Origin: Streptomyces flavidovirens DSM 40150
GTDB lineage: Bacteria > Actinomycetota > Actinomycetes > Streptomycetales > Streptomycetaceae
DNA: 64,000 nucleotides
Direction of reading: 5' to 3'
Assembly: GCF_000429085.1 (NCBI RefSeq)
Contig: NZ_AUBE01000005.1
Coordinates: 186,001-250,000 of the forward strand
Made by a program: the position numbers and the translations under genes. The notes beneath the pieces are model-generated. The model had not been told where the DNA came from. It worked only from the letters and a program-made list of their open reading frames with translations, and did not search any database. Below, piece after piece: positions 26,587 to 38,110 of this stretch; positions within the stretch are counted from its first letter, which is position 1, and every line of letters starts with the position of its first letter.

Positions 26587-27284
26587 GCAGCAGTAGCGGC
26601 AGCAAGAGCAGCGGGAGCAGGGAACGGGTGCTGGCGCGGGTGCGCAGGGCGCTGGCGGATGTGCCGCGCGACGAGCGACCGCAGGATGTCCGGGTGGAAC
26701 GCGGCTATCTGCGCGTGCACGGCGACCGGACGACCGAGCAGACGGTCGAACTGCTCGCGGAGAACCTGGCGGACTACCGGGCGCTCGTGCACCGGGTCGA
26801 CGCCGCAGGACTGCCCCGGCTGCTGAAGCGGCTCCTGGCCGCACACGGCTCGCAGTCGGTGCTCGTACCGCCGGGGCTCCCGCCCCGCTGGCTGGCCGCC
26901 GCCGATCCGGCCCTGGTGCCCGACCGGGAGGCGGACACGGCGTACGAACTCGACACCGTGGACAGCGTGGTGACGGGCTGCGCGGTCGCGATCGCCGAGA
27001 CCGGCACGCTCGTCCTGGACGGCGGTCCCGACCAGGGCAGGCGCCGGATCACTCTGGTGCCCGACCACCACATCTGCGTCGTACGGGTGCCGGACCAGGT
27101 CGTCGGGTCCGTACCTGAAGCGCTCGAACGGCTGGACCCCGGGCGGCCGCAGACCTGGATTTCGGGTCCCTCCGCCACCAGCGACATCGAGCTGAACCGG
27201 GTTGAGGGCGTCCACGGCCCGCGCATGCTTGAGGTGATCCTGGTCGACGACAGGGCCGAGGGGCAGGCCCCTTCCATGCGCTGA
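26583..27284 (+). CDS. lutC: L-lactate utilisation protein LutC
   Basis: This 233-residue LUD-domain protein shows TVDSVVTGCAVAIAETGTLVLDGG, LVPDHHICVV and SGPSATSDIELNRVEGVHGP, the characteristic C-terminal signature of YkgG/LutC. The N-terminus is a Ser/Gly-rich low-complexity stretch (about 12 residues) that is probably disordered. GTG 26583 overlaps the lutB stop. It is the last gene of the rhamnose-to-pyruvate operon and is followed by hairpins. Confidence 0.92.
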   Translation: MSSSSGSKSSGSRERVLARVRRALADVPRDERPQDVRVERGYLRVHGDRTTEQTVELLAENLADYRALVHRVDAAGLPRLLKRLLAAHGSQSVLVPPGLPPRWLAAADPALVPDREADTAYELDTVDSVVTGCAVAIAETGTLVLDGGPDQGRRRITLVPDHHICVVRVPDQVVGSVPEALERLDPGRPQTWISGPSATSDIELNRVEGVHGPRMLEVILVDDRAEGQAPSMR

Positions 27285-27291
27285 CGCACGA

Positions 27292-27310
27292 GCACACCGG
27301 GACGGTGTGC
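27292..27310 (+). terminator. Hairpin downstream of lutC
   Basis: GCACACC and GGTGTGC pair around a five-base loop eight bases after the lutC stop; a second palindrome CCCCGGCGCCGGGG at 27403-27416 lies before the converging protease gene. Confidence 0.6.
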
Positions 27311-27444
27311 GGCATCGGGGCACGCGGGGCACGCCTTGTGCCCGGCCCTGCCTGTGCGACGAGCAGCCCCTGACCCACCCGCGGCAGGACGGTCCCGGCG
27401 CCCCCCGGCGCCGGGGCCGTCATCGGCAGTTGGCCGTGGGCCGG

Positions 27445-28341
27445 TCAGCGCCCGAGCAGGCGCTTGACCTTCTTGCCCCTGGGCGACTCGTCCAGCGTCT
27501 TCCACAGCTTGGCGGAGCCGGTGTAGGTGTAGACGCCCGGCGCTCCCTGCTCGGCGCAGCCGTCTCCGTACGACACGATGCCGATCTGGTAGACGCCCTG
27601 ACGGCCGGGCAGCTTGCGGAACAGCGGGCCGCCGCTGTCACCCTGGCACGAGTCCTTGCCTTCTACGCCGGCGCAGACGTTGACCTTCTTGTCGTAGCCG
27701 GGGTAACTGGCTTTGCACTCGATGTGCGAGAGCACCGGCACCTTCACCGCACGCAGCCGGTCGGGGTACTTGGGGACCTCGGTGTCGGTGTTGCCCCAGC
27801 CCGCGACCGTGGCCGAGGCACCGGGCCGGATCAGGGCGTCGGTCCCGGCGGTCGGCAGGTGGACGGGAGCCGTGCCCCGGACCGGCTTGTCCAGCGTCAG
27901 CAGCGCCATGTCGTACGCCTGGTCGCCCTTGGCGTACCGGGGGTGGACGACGATGTCGGCCACGTTGCGCAGCGATCCCTGACGCTTGTCCGACAGCAGG
28001 GTGCGGCCGACCGTGACCTCGATGGTCTTGGCCTTGGTGCCCTCGACGCAGTGCGCGGCGGTCATCACGACGTCCTGCGAGAGCAGGCTGCCGCCGCAGA
28101 ACTGCCGGTCCACGGCGCTGCCCCTGCCCTTGCTCAGCAGCGCGGTCATGAACGGGTACGAACCGTTGGGCTTCTCGACGCCGCCGATGATGTAGGCGCT
28201 GGGCCGGTCGCCGTCCTTCGCCACCGCCACCGGCGCCGCCTGGGCCGTACTCGCGCCCGATATGAAGAGGGTGAGCGCCGCGCCGGCCGCGAGACCGGCG
28301 ACGGTCGTCCGCCCGGAGCGGCGGGGGAATGGAATTCGCAT
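27445..28341 (-). CDS. Secreted trypsin-like serine protease (S1)
   Basis: This 298-residue protein has a basic N-terminus and hydrophobic signal peptide ending near STAQA, then IIGGVEKPNGSYPF (mature N-terminus after propeptide removal). The catalytic triad is clear: His in MTAAHC, Asp in YDMALLTL, Ser in CQGDSGGPL. The Asp of KDSCQGDSG predicts trypsin-like cleavage after Lys/Arg. Paired cysteines match the S1 disulfides. ATG 28341 begins the signal peptide and follows GGAGAAA. No chaperone or regulator is adjacent; an inverted repeat at 28450-28468 may control it. It probably digests extracellular protein for nutrition or development. Confidence 0.92.
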   Translation of the reverse strand: MRIPFPRRSGRTTVAGLAAGAALTLFISGASTAQAAPVAVAKDGDRPSAYIIGGVEKPNGSYPFMTALLSKGRGSAVDRQFCGGSLLSQDVVMTAAHCVEGTKAKTIEVTVGRTLLSDKRQGSLRNVADIVVHPRYAKGDQAYDMALLTLDKPVRGTAPVHLPTAGTDALIRPGASATVAGWGNTDTEVPKYPDRLRAVKVPVLSHIECKASYPGYDKKVNVCAGVEGKDSCQGDSGGPLFRKLPGRQGVYQIGIVSYGDGCAEQGAPGVYTYTGSAKLWKTLDESPRGKKVKRLLGR

Positions 28342-29085
28342 GGGGGGTTTCTCCGATTCGGTGAAATGACACCACGACGGCATACGGGCGCATGACGACC
28401 CACGGATCGTCAGAAACCCTGTATGCAGCGGGTGTTGTGACGCCGACCTACATTAGAAGCCCTAATGTGAGCACGTCAAAGAATCAGTGCGCAATTCCGT
28501 CGACGACAACTCGCGCTCTGTTTCCCGACATTGGTTCCCGCCTCTCTCAGACGGAAAAAGGAAGGGCCGGGTTCACTCGTCGGCCAGATTTCTTCCCGAT
28601 CCCCGCCACGCACCCGCCGCCCGATGCCACGTGGGCCGCGCCCCCGCGCAGGCCACATCGTCCGGGCACGGTCGTCGTGAGGTGAAGCGGGGCTGTCGGC
28701 CCGGCCTGGCCGGGGGGGGGTGAGGCTCGGCGGCGCGGAGCCGGGCCGTTGCGGCGTCGGCGCTGGTGCCGTTGCTGCTCATGTGTGACATCCGCCTGCA
28801 TACCGCGGCGCGAAGGCCACCGTCCGTCCCCCGCTACGGCCGCGACCTGCCCGAATGCCACAGCACCCATCGCCGCCGTTCACGCCATCGAGATCGCCTG
28901 GCGCTCAGGACGAGAAGGGTTCACTGATCCCCCCTTCGTACGAATCTACAAGAGGGGCCACCCCACCAGGCAACGCCTTCATGGTTTCGGTGACTGACCC
29001 TCGACAGGGCCCGGCGGATGTACTTGCGCTATTCCGCATTAACAGCACGTGAACGAGTGACGGACGGGACAGTGGAGGCTTCCTG
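28342..29085. other. Long intergenic region with one clear inverted repeat
   Basis: About 740 bases without a convincing gene. It is AT-richer near 28440-28560 than its neighbours, holds a nine-G run near 28713, and contains the promoter regions for the protease and the xanthine dehydrogenase. Only the repeat at 28450-28468 stands out. Confidence 0.5.
28450..28468. promoter_or_regulatory. 7-bp-arm inverted repeat, possible operator
   Basis: ACATTAG and CTAATGT flank a five-base spacer about 110 bases upstream of the protease start. Its AT-rich dyad in GC-rich surroundings suggests a repressor site; the binding protein is unknown. Confidence 0.45.
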
Positions 29086-31434
29086 ATGACCAAGCTGACT
29101 TCTCCCGCCCGCACCCCCCAAGATCTCAATGAGTCGATCACCGGTGGGATCGGCGACAGCCCGCTGCGGCCGGACGGAACGCTCAAGGTGCGCGGGGAGT
29201 TCGCCTACTCCTCGGATCTGTGGGCGCAGGACATGCTCTGGGGCGGAACGCTGCGCAGCCCGCACCCCTATGCGCGGATCAGCTCGATCGACATCACCGA
29301 GGCCGTCAGGCACCCCGGCGTGTACGCGGTGCTGACCCACGAGGACGTCCCCGGCGAGAACGTCTACGGCCTGAAGGTCGCCGATACGCCGGCGCTTGCC
29401 GCGGACATCGTGCGCTACAAGGGCGAGCCGGTTGCCCTCGTAGCCGCCGATCACCCGGAGACGGCCCGGCGCGCGCTGGCAAAGATCGTGGTCGACTACG
29501 AGGTACTCGAACCGATCACCGACCCGGAGCTGGCCGCGCACGACGACACGCTGCCCAAGCTGCACCCCGAGCACCCCGGTGGCAACGTCGTGCGCTATCA
29601 GCCGATCATCCAGGGCGACCCGGAAGCCAGGGCCGACGTCGTGGTGTCCGATGTGTACACCATGGGCATGCAGGACCAGGCGTTCCTCGGGCCGGAGTCC
29701 GGCCTGGCCATCCCGGCCGAGGACGGCGGGGTCGACCTGTTCATCGCCACCCAGTGGCTGCACGTGGATCAGAAGCAGACGGCGCGGGCGCTCGGGCTCC
29801 CGGTCGAGAAGGTGCGCTTCACCATGTCCGGTGTCGGCGGTGCCTTCGGCGGCCGCGAGGACCTGTCCATGCAGATCCACGCCTGCATGCTGGCGCTGCA
29901 CACCGGCAAGCCGGTGAAGATGGTCTACAACCGGGAAGAGTCCTTCTACGGCCACGTGCACCGGCACCCGGCGAAGATGTACTACGAGCACGGCGCGACC
30001 AAGGACGGCAAGCTCGTCTACGTCAAGGCGAAGATGTACTTCGACGGCGGCGCGTACGCCTCCAAGACCCCCGTCGTGGTCAGCAACGCCACGTCGTTGG
30101 GCGTCGGGCCGTACGAGGTCCCCAACGTCAAGATCGAGGGCTGGGGCCTGTACACGAACAACCCGCCGTGCGGTGCGATGCGTGGCCTCGGCGCCGTGCA
30201 GCCCGCGTACGCCTACGAGTCCCAGATGGACAAGCTCGCCAAGGCGCTGGACATGGACCCGGTGGAGCTGCGTCAGCTCAACGCCGTCTCCCAGGGCTCG
30301 ACCATGCACACCGGGCAGGTGCTGGACTCTCCCGCGCCGGTCGCCGAGCTGCTGCAGCGCGTCAAGGACATGCCGCTGCCGCCGGAGGACGCCTGGAAGA
30401 CCCCCGACGGCCAGGCCGACGTGCGCGGACTGCCGGGCGGCCTGTCGAACACCTCGCACGGCGAAGGCGTTGTCCGGGGCGTCGGCTACGCCGTGATCAT
30501 CAAGAACGTCTCCTACGCGGAAGGCGTCGACGACTACTCCACGGCGCGGGTGCGGCTGGAGGTCATGGGCGGCGAGCCGGTTGCGCTGGTGCACACCGCG
30601 GCGGCCGAGGTCGGCCAGGGCCTGATCACCATGAAGCAGCAGATCGTCCGCAGCGAACTCGGTGTGGCGCGGGTCACCGTCCACGCGGCCGACACCAACG
30701 TCGGCGACGCGGGGTCGAGCTCGGCTTCCCGGCAGACCTACATCACCGGCGGTGCCGTCAAGAACGCGTGTGAAGCCGTCCGCGAGGTGCTCTTCGACCG
30801 GGCCGCCCAGCGCTTCGGTGAAAACCCCGCGGATCTGTCGGTTGCCGGCGGCAAGGTTGTTTCCAAAACCACCGGGGTCCTCGCCGATCTGGTCGACGTG
30901 CTCGGCGATGACGTGATCGAGGAAACCAGGGAATACCACCACCTGCGGACCTACCCGATGGACCCGAAGACCGGACAGAGCCGGCGGGTGCACGTCCAGC
31001 ACGCTTACGCCGCGCACCGCGCGGTGGTGGAAGTGGACACCGAGCTCGGCCTGGTCAAGGTCGTGCGGTTGGACTGTGCGCAGGACGTCGGCAAGGCGAT
31101 CAACCCGGATGCCGTCGTCGGACAGATCCAGGGTGGTTCCACCCAGGGGCTCGGCCTTGCCGTGATGGAGGAGATCAAGGTCAAGGACGGCAAGATCCGC
31201 AACCCGTCGTTCACCGACTACCTGATCCCGACCATTCTGGACACGCCGCCGATGACGGTGGATGTGATCGAAAGGGCTGACCCCAACTCGCCGTACGGCG
31301 TGCGTGGTGTCGGCGAGCCGCCCACCATTTCCGCCACCCCGGCGGTCGTGAACGCCATCCGCAATGCGACGGGGTTGAACCTGACTCACACCCCGGTCTC
31401 ACCGGAGCACATTGTCGGCGCCCAGCCGCGCTGA
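29086..31434 (+). CDS. Xanthine dehydrogenase molybdenum-binding large subunit (PucD-like)
   Basis: This 782-residue molybdenum hydroxylase catalytic subunit carries the family landmarks: GEFAYSSDL early, GVGGAFGGREDLS, PPCGAMRGLGAVQ, AAEVGQGLITMKQQIV, GSSSASRQTY and the catalytic glutamate in GVRGVGEPPT near the C-terminus. It should hydroxylate hypoxanthine or xanthine, given the guanine deaminase gene next to it. It lacks adjacent FAD and 2Fe-2S subunit genes; these may be supplied by XdhA at 35544-37025 or encoded elsewhere. AGTGGAGG lies upstream of the ATG. A 22-base-arm hairpin follows before guaD. Confidence 0.88.
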   Translation: MTKLTSPARTPQDLNESITGGIGDSPLRPDGTLKVRGEFAYSSDLWAQDMLWGGTLRSPHPYARISSIDITEAVRHPGVYAVLTHEDVPGENVYGLKVADTPALAADIVRYKGEPVALVAADHPETARRALAKIVVDYEVLEPITDPELAAHDDTLPKLHPEHPGGNVVRYQPIIQGDPEARADVVVSDVYTMGMQDQAFLGPESGLAIPAEDGGVDLFIATQWLHVDQKQTARALGLPVEKVRFTMSGVGGAFGGREDLSMQIHACMLALHTGKPVKMVYNREESFYGHVHRHPAKMYYEHGATKDGKLVYVKAKMYFDGGAYASKTPVVVSNATSLGVGPYEVPNVKIEGWGLYTNNPPCGAMRGLGAVQPAYAYESQMDKLAKALDMDPVELRQLNAVSQGSTMHTGQVLDSPAPVAELLQRVKDMPLPPEDAWKTPDGQADVRGLPGGLSNTSHGEGVVRGVGYAVIIKNVSYAEGVDDYSTARVRLEVMGGEPVALVHTAAAEVGQGLITMKQQIVRSELGVARVTVHAADTNVGDAGSSSASRQTYITGGAVKNACEAVREVLFDRAAQRFGENPADLSVAGGKVVSKTTGVLADLVDVLGDDVIEETREYHHLRTYPMDPKTGQSRRVHVQHAYAAHRAVVEVDTELGLVKVVRLDCAQDVGKAINPDAVVGQIQGGSTQGLGLAVMEEIKVKDGKIRNPSFTDYLIPTILDTPPMTVDVIERADPNSPYGVRGVGEPPTISATPAVVNAIRNATGLNLTHTPVSPEHIVGAQPR

Positions 31435-31496
31435 TCTCCCGCGGGTGTCGCCGGCCGAGCAGATCTCAAGGCGGCACCCGCAAAACCCACTTGTTG

Positions 31497-31544
31497 CCCG
31501 GGTGCTCTGCCCGTGCGGGACACCGCACGGGCAGAGCACCCGGG
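31497..31544 (+). terminator. Very strong 22-bp-arm hairpin between xdh and guaD
   Basis: Arms 31497-31518 and 31523-31544 are perfectly complementary around a GACA loop, ending 32 bases before the guaD ATG. It could terminate, partially attenuate, or stabilise transcripts running from the dehydrogenase into guaD. Confidence 0.8.
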
Positions 31545-31576
31545 GAGTCCCCACCGTCTGCGACAAAGGAGTGACC

Positions 31577-32080
31577 ATGACCGCGCACACCCAAGAAACC
31601 AGCATCCAGGAACTCGAGCGCACCTGGATGGACGAGGCCATCGGCCTTGCCACCAACAGCGTGAAGAACGGCGGAGGTCCGTTCGGCGCACTGATCGCCA
31701 AGGATGGCGAGATTGTCGCGATCGGGAACAACAAGGTCACTTCTAATCTGGATCCGACAGCGCATGGCGAGGTCAGCGCGATCCGTGCCGCCTGCCTGAA
31801 GCTGGGCAGCTTCTCCCTCGAGGGCTGCGTCCTGGTCACCTCGTGCGAGCCGTGCCCGATGTGTCTTTCCTCTGCCCTGTGGGCGCGAGTAGACCGGATA
31901 ATCTTCGCCGCTGACCGGGATGACGCTGCGGTGGCCGGTTTCGACGACCGCAAGTTCTACGACCTGTTCGACAAGAAGCCCGCGGAGCTGTGGCCGATGG
32001 CGGTCGAGCGAGTGGACATGCCGAACCGTACGGCGCCGTTCGACGCGTGGCTGGCCAAGTCCGACCGCACGGACTACTGA
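31577..32080 (+). CDS. guaD: Guanine deaminase (cytidine-deaminase fold)
   Basis: This 167-residue zinc deaminase belongs to the B. subtilis GuaD type. The zinc ligands and proton shuttle appear as HGEVSAIRAAC and CEPCPMCLSSALWARVDRI; GGGPFGALIAKDGE forms the substrate-side strand. It converts guanine to xanthine, the substrate of xanthine dehydrogenase flanking it on both sides. AAAGGAGTG precedes the ATG. The C-terminal DAWLAKSDR tail fits the domain-swapped C-terminus known for this family. Confidence 0.9.
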   Translation: MTAHTQETSIQELERTWMDEAIGLATNSVKNGGGPFGALIAKDGEIVAIGNNKVTSNLDPTAHGEVSAIRAACLKLGSFSLEGCVLVTSCEPCPMCLSSALWARVDRIIFAADRDDAAVAGFDDRKFYDLFDKKPAELWPMAVERVDMPNRTAPFDAWLAKSDRTDY

Positions 32081-32221
32081 CCTGATCAAACGCCCCACAA
32101 GTTGTAGAAGCCTCAGGACTCACTCGCCGTGACCTGGGGCTTCTGCTTTTCCGCCGGCGACCCGGACCAGTTCCCTGCCCTGTGAGGCCGATGCCTGTTG
32201 AGGCGACGGGCACAGTCATGC

Positions 32222-32273
32222 CGAAAGGGTGCCCCGCGGGTGTGCGTTCGCACGAGCGCGGGGCACCCTTTCG
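32222..32273. terminator. Bidirectional terminator between guaD and xdhC
   Basis: 17-base perfect arms (32222-32238 and 32257-32273) enclose a second small stem GTGCG-TT-CGCAC, ending in TTTCG on the + side. The converging xdhC stop lies 16 bases further. Confidence 0.85.
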
Positions 32274-32288
32274 TTCCGGGTCGAGAGG

Positions 32289-33099
32289 TCAGTTCCCCTC
32301 GGTTTCGAAGGTGCGCAGCAAATCCGCAGCGACGCTCACGGCGATGGTCGCGGGTTCCTTGCCGGCGATGTCGGCCAGCCCGATCGGGGTCTTGATCCGG
32401 TCGATGGTGGCCTCGTCGTGACCCCCCTCGGTGGCGAGGCGTTTGCGGAACCGCACCCACTTGGCCGCCGACCCGATCAGCCCGATGGAGCCGAGATGGG
32501 GTGTACGCAAGGCGGCGTCGCACAGAGCGGCGTCCTCGGCGTGATCATGGGTCATGATCAGGACGTGGGTGCCGTGCGGCAACTCCTCCAGCACCTCCTC
32601 CGGCAGCAGCGGCGTGTGATGCACGTGCACCTGCGCCACCGCGTCCGCCAGCACGCCGAGCCGCTCCTCGGTGAGGATGTCGGCGCGGCTGTCGATCAGA
32701 TGGAGGTCGAGGTCCTGACGTGCCAGTACGCGTGCCAGTTCCAGCCCGACGTGCCCGATGCCGAAGATCGCCACCGCCCGTACCACCGGCAGTGGTTCGA
32801 GCAGCACCGAGACCGTGCCGCCGCAGCACTGGACACCATGCTGGTTGGTCACCTTGTCGTTCAAAGCGAAATCCAACAGCTCCGGCTCGGGCTTGGCCGC
32901 GGCGATCATCTCACGGGCCCGGTCGATCGAGACGGCCTCGACATTGCCGCCGCCGATCGAGCCCCACGTCCCGGTCTGCCCCACGACGAGTTTCGCACCG
33001 GCGTCGCGCGGGGCATGGCCGCGCACGGTCGCGACGGTCACCAGCACGCCGGACTCCCGGCGTGCCCGCAACCGTGCGACCGCGGCGATCCAGGTCATG

Positions 33100-33107
<8 letters not shown>
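32289..33107 (-). CDS. xdhC: XdhC-family xanthine dehydrogenase accessory protein
   Basis: This 272-residue maturation factor delivers sulfurated molybdenum cofactor to the large subunit. It has the N-terminal XdhC/CoxI motif VTVATVRGHAPRDAGAKLVV and GSIGGGNVE, the NQHGVQCCGGTV cysteine pair that binds cofactor, and a C-terminal Rossmann domain (VAIFGIGHVGLELARVL, DHAEDAALCDAAL, IGLIGSAAKW). It overlaps the end of xdhB by eight bases, the last gene of the xdhABC operon. Confidence 0.92.
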
Positions 33108-35543
<2,436 letters not shown>

Positions 35544-35547
<4 letters not shown>

Positions 35548-37025
35548 GAGGAAACCGCCTCGGTGGTCTGTGCGTACAGCTTCAGCAGGCTCTGGCCGAG
35601 CATCGCGGAGCGGTAGAGGGCGCTGGCGCGATGGTCGTTCATCGGTGTGCCCTCGCCCCGCAGCACGCGGGCCGCGGCGTCGGCGGTCTCCGCCGTCCAC
35701 AGCTTGCCCTCCAGGGCCGCCTCGGTGGCGAGGGAGCGGATCGGGGTGGCGGCCACGCCGCCCAGGCCGATACGTGCCTTGCGGACGATCCCGTCCTCGA
35801 TGTCGAGCGCGAAAGCGACCGCCACGCTGGAGATGTCGTCGAAGCGCCGCTTGGCGATCTTGTGGAAGGCCACGACCGGCGACAGCGGCAGCGGGATGCG
35901 CACCGCGCGGATCAGCTCGCCGGGACGGCGTACGCTCTGCCGGTATCCGGTGAAGTAGTCCGCCAGCGGGACCACGCGCTCACCGTCGGCGTCGGCGAGC
36001 ACCACCGACGCCTCAAGGGCGAGCAGCACCGGCGGGCTGTCACCGATGGGGGAGCCGGTGCCCAGGTTGCCGCCGAGGGTCGCACCGTTGCGGATGAGCC
36101 GGGATGCGAACTGCGGGAACAGCTCGGCCAGCAGCGGGATGTCGCCGTCGAGGCGGCGTTCGATCTCGGTGAGCGTCAGCGCCGCCCCGATCTCGATGTA
36201 GTCGGACTCGACGCGCAGCTCCCGCAGTTCGGGAAGCCGGTCGATGGCGACCACGCAATCCGCCCGGCGGGACCGGATGTTCACCTCGACGCCCCAGTCC
36301 GTGGAGCCGGCGACGACCACCGCGTCGGGCCGCTCGCGCAACAGCTGCAGCGTTTCGGCCAGGGTGCTCTTGCGCAGGAACGTGCTGCCGTCCTGGGCGT
36401 ACTCGGTGGCAACCGGTGCGGGCGGGGACTGCTCGCGACGCTGCGCCAGCGGGTCCTCGTCGGTGGGCGTACCGACGGCGAACGCGGCATCGCGAATCGG
36501 GCGGTAACCGGTGCAGCGACACAGGTTTCCGCTCAGCGAGTGCAGATCGAAACCGTTCGGACCGTGCTCGGCATCGGTGCTCCCGGCCGCGTCCGCACTG
36601 TCGCCCGAATCCGCGTGCGCGCACCGGTCGGGCCGGTAGTACTCGGAGGCCATGCTGCAGATGAAGCCCGGCGTGCAGTAACCGCACTGGGAGCCGCCGC
36701 GGACCGCCATCTCCTCCTGCACCGGGTGCAGGGCGGGCGGCGTGCCGGGCTCGCCGACGGTGGCGAGGCCTTCGGAGGTGATGATCTCCTGACCGTCGAG
36801 CGCCGCGGCCGGAACCAGACAGGCGTTGACCGCCACCCAGTCGGTGGGCTTGTGCACGCCGGGACGCGCCACCAGGACCGAGCAGGCGCCGCATTCACCC
36901 TCGGCACAGCCCTCCTTGGTTCCGGTGAGGCCACGCTCGCGCAGGAAATCCAGCGCTGTGGTGTGGGGCGCAGCCGGTGAGATCGGTGCTTCTTTCCCGT
37001 TGACCGTGATCCGCGCCTCTGTCAT
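35544..37025 (-). CDS. xdhA: Xanthine dehydrogenase FAD and 2Fe-2S subunit
   Basis: This 493-residue small subunit has an N-terminal plant-type ferredoxin domain (CAEGECGACSVL ... C), a second 2Fe-2S helical domain (CGYCTPGFICSM ... LCRCTGYRPI) and a C-terminal FAD domain (VVVAGSTDWGVEVN, GATLGGNLGTGSPIGDSPP). Between the clusters lies a roughly 30-residue Asp/Ala-rich insertion (residues about 125-155) that is unusual. It transfers electrons from the molybdenum centre to NAD. It is the first gene of the operon, with structured DNA upstream. Confidence 0.93.
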
Positions 37026-37147
37026 GACAGGCCTTCGCTCTGGTGCGAGATCGGTCGATTCATTGTTCGCCAATTTCAGGCAGCTTTCTGTGTTCAGACG
37101 CGCCACGTGAGAGGAGCGGGCGCAAGACGGCACGTAACAGCGACGTG

Positions 37148-37307
37148 CCGGAAGGAGGTGACGGGAAACCCGGAATGTGCCACAGACGGGCACATCAGAA
37201 CGGCGTGCTCAGCAGCCGTGCGCGATCCGACCCGGAACCCAGGCTGTGCACTGGGCGAGGCGACCAAGATCAGAGCTGATGTACATCTGCTGGTCGCCTC
37301 CTTCCGG
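37148..37307. promoter_or_regulatory. Structured region upstream of xdhA
   Basis: CCGGAAGGAGG at 37148 is inversely repeated at 37297-37307, and nested inside is a 10-base perfect stem (37257-37266 with 37291-37300) around a 24-base AT-richer loop. It lies 120-280 bases upstream of xdhA and may be the regulatory leader or the edge of a rearrangement. Confidence 0.4.
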
Positions 37308-37399
37308 TAGTTATGGGTCGACGATTACCGCAAACTAGTGGCTTGGGCCACAGAGGTCAAGAGGTTTGCCGCGGTCTCTCGAGGACCGATCGGATTCGA

Positions 37400-37625
37400 G
37401 GCTGGGGCGCCACCACTGGGCGGTCGAGCGCCCAGGCGGATACTCCGGCGGCGGGCCCAGGGATCGTCGGACGCCAGAGCGACGTAACGGGCCTTGTGGC
37501 CGATCAGCGCGTGGGACCAAGGTTTCAGGTCGATCGGGGCACGGATGACGGCGAGGTCGCACAGTCCTTCGGCGAGGCCGCCGGTGGGAGTGTTGTGGCG
37601 GATGAGGCGCAGGTCTCTTCTCGGG
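37400..37625 (-). pseudogene. LysR-family regulator fragment
   Basis: The reverse strand encodes RDLRLIRHNTPTGGLAEGLCDLAVIR, then APIDLKPWSHALIGHKARYVALASDDPWARR, a recognisable piece of a LysR effector-binding domain. A one-base shift separates it from TEFQRRWHEQQPE upstream, and neither the HTH nor the C-terminus is present. The next fragment, on the opposite strand, abuts it, as if a deletion joined the interiors of a divergent regulator-transporter pair. Confidence 0.55.
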
Positions 37626-37669
37626 CTGCTGCTCGTGCCAGCGGCGCTGGAACTCGGTGGTGTGCCGGC

Positions 37670-38070
37670 GGGGCGATCGAGCGGATCGGGCTCCTACTGG
37701 CCGTCACGCTGGAGTTCCTCGGCCCGCTGACCGTAGCCCTGGCCGGCTCCCGCCGCCGTATCGACCTGGTCGCCGCGGTGGCGGGTGCGGGAGCGGTGGC
37801 CGTCCGCACGCGCCCCACACCCTCCACCGACTATCTGGGCTATCTGGGCATCGGCCTGGCTCCGCTGGCCGCGACATGCTGGGCCTGCTACATCCTGCTC
37901 AACCGGACCGTCGGGGCCCGCCTGCCCGGCCTGGAAGGCTCGGCTGCCGTAGCGGCCCTCTCCGGCGTCCTCTACCTGCCCGTCGGCGCGTGGGCGCTGT
38001 GGCACCACCCGCCCACGCCCGCCGCGCTGGCCATCGCCGTGATCGTCGGAGCTAACACCGCCGCGGTCTC
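37670..38070 (+). pseudogene. EamA (DMT superfamily) transporter fragment
   Basis: The forward strand encodes IGLLLAVTLEFLGPLTVALAG, SRRRIDLVAAVAG and YLGIGLAPLAATCWACYILLNRTVGARLPGLEG, the middle helices of an EamA/RhtA-type exporter. The first about 80-90 residues and the end are missing; after ALAIAV the frame drifts into unrelated sequence. A pseudogene. Confidence 0.6.
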
Positions 38071-38110
38071 CACCGCACACCGTTCCCCCACGCACCGCAG
38101 CACGACATGA

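Noticed and set aside
28705..28725. Nine-G run as a possible phase-variation tract
   Set aside because: It is intergenic with no gene or promoter element positioned to be switched.
37313..38110. 265-codon frame as a complete membrane protein
   Set aside because: Only the second half matches EamA; the first half is antisense to the LysR fragment, so the frame is a chimera of debris.
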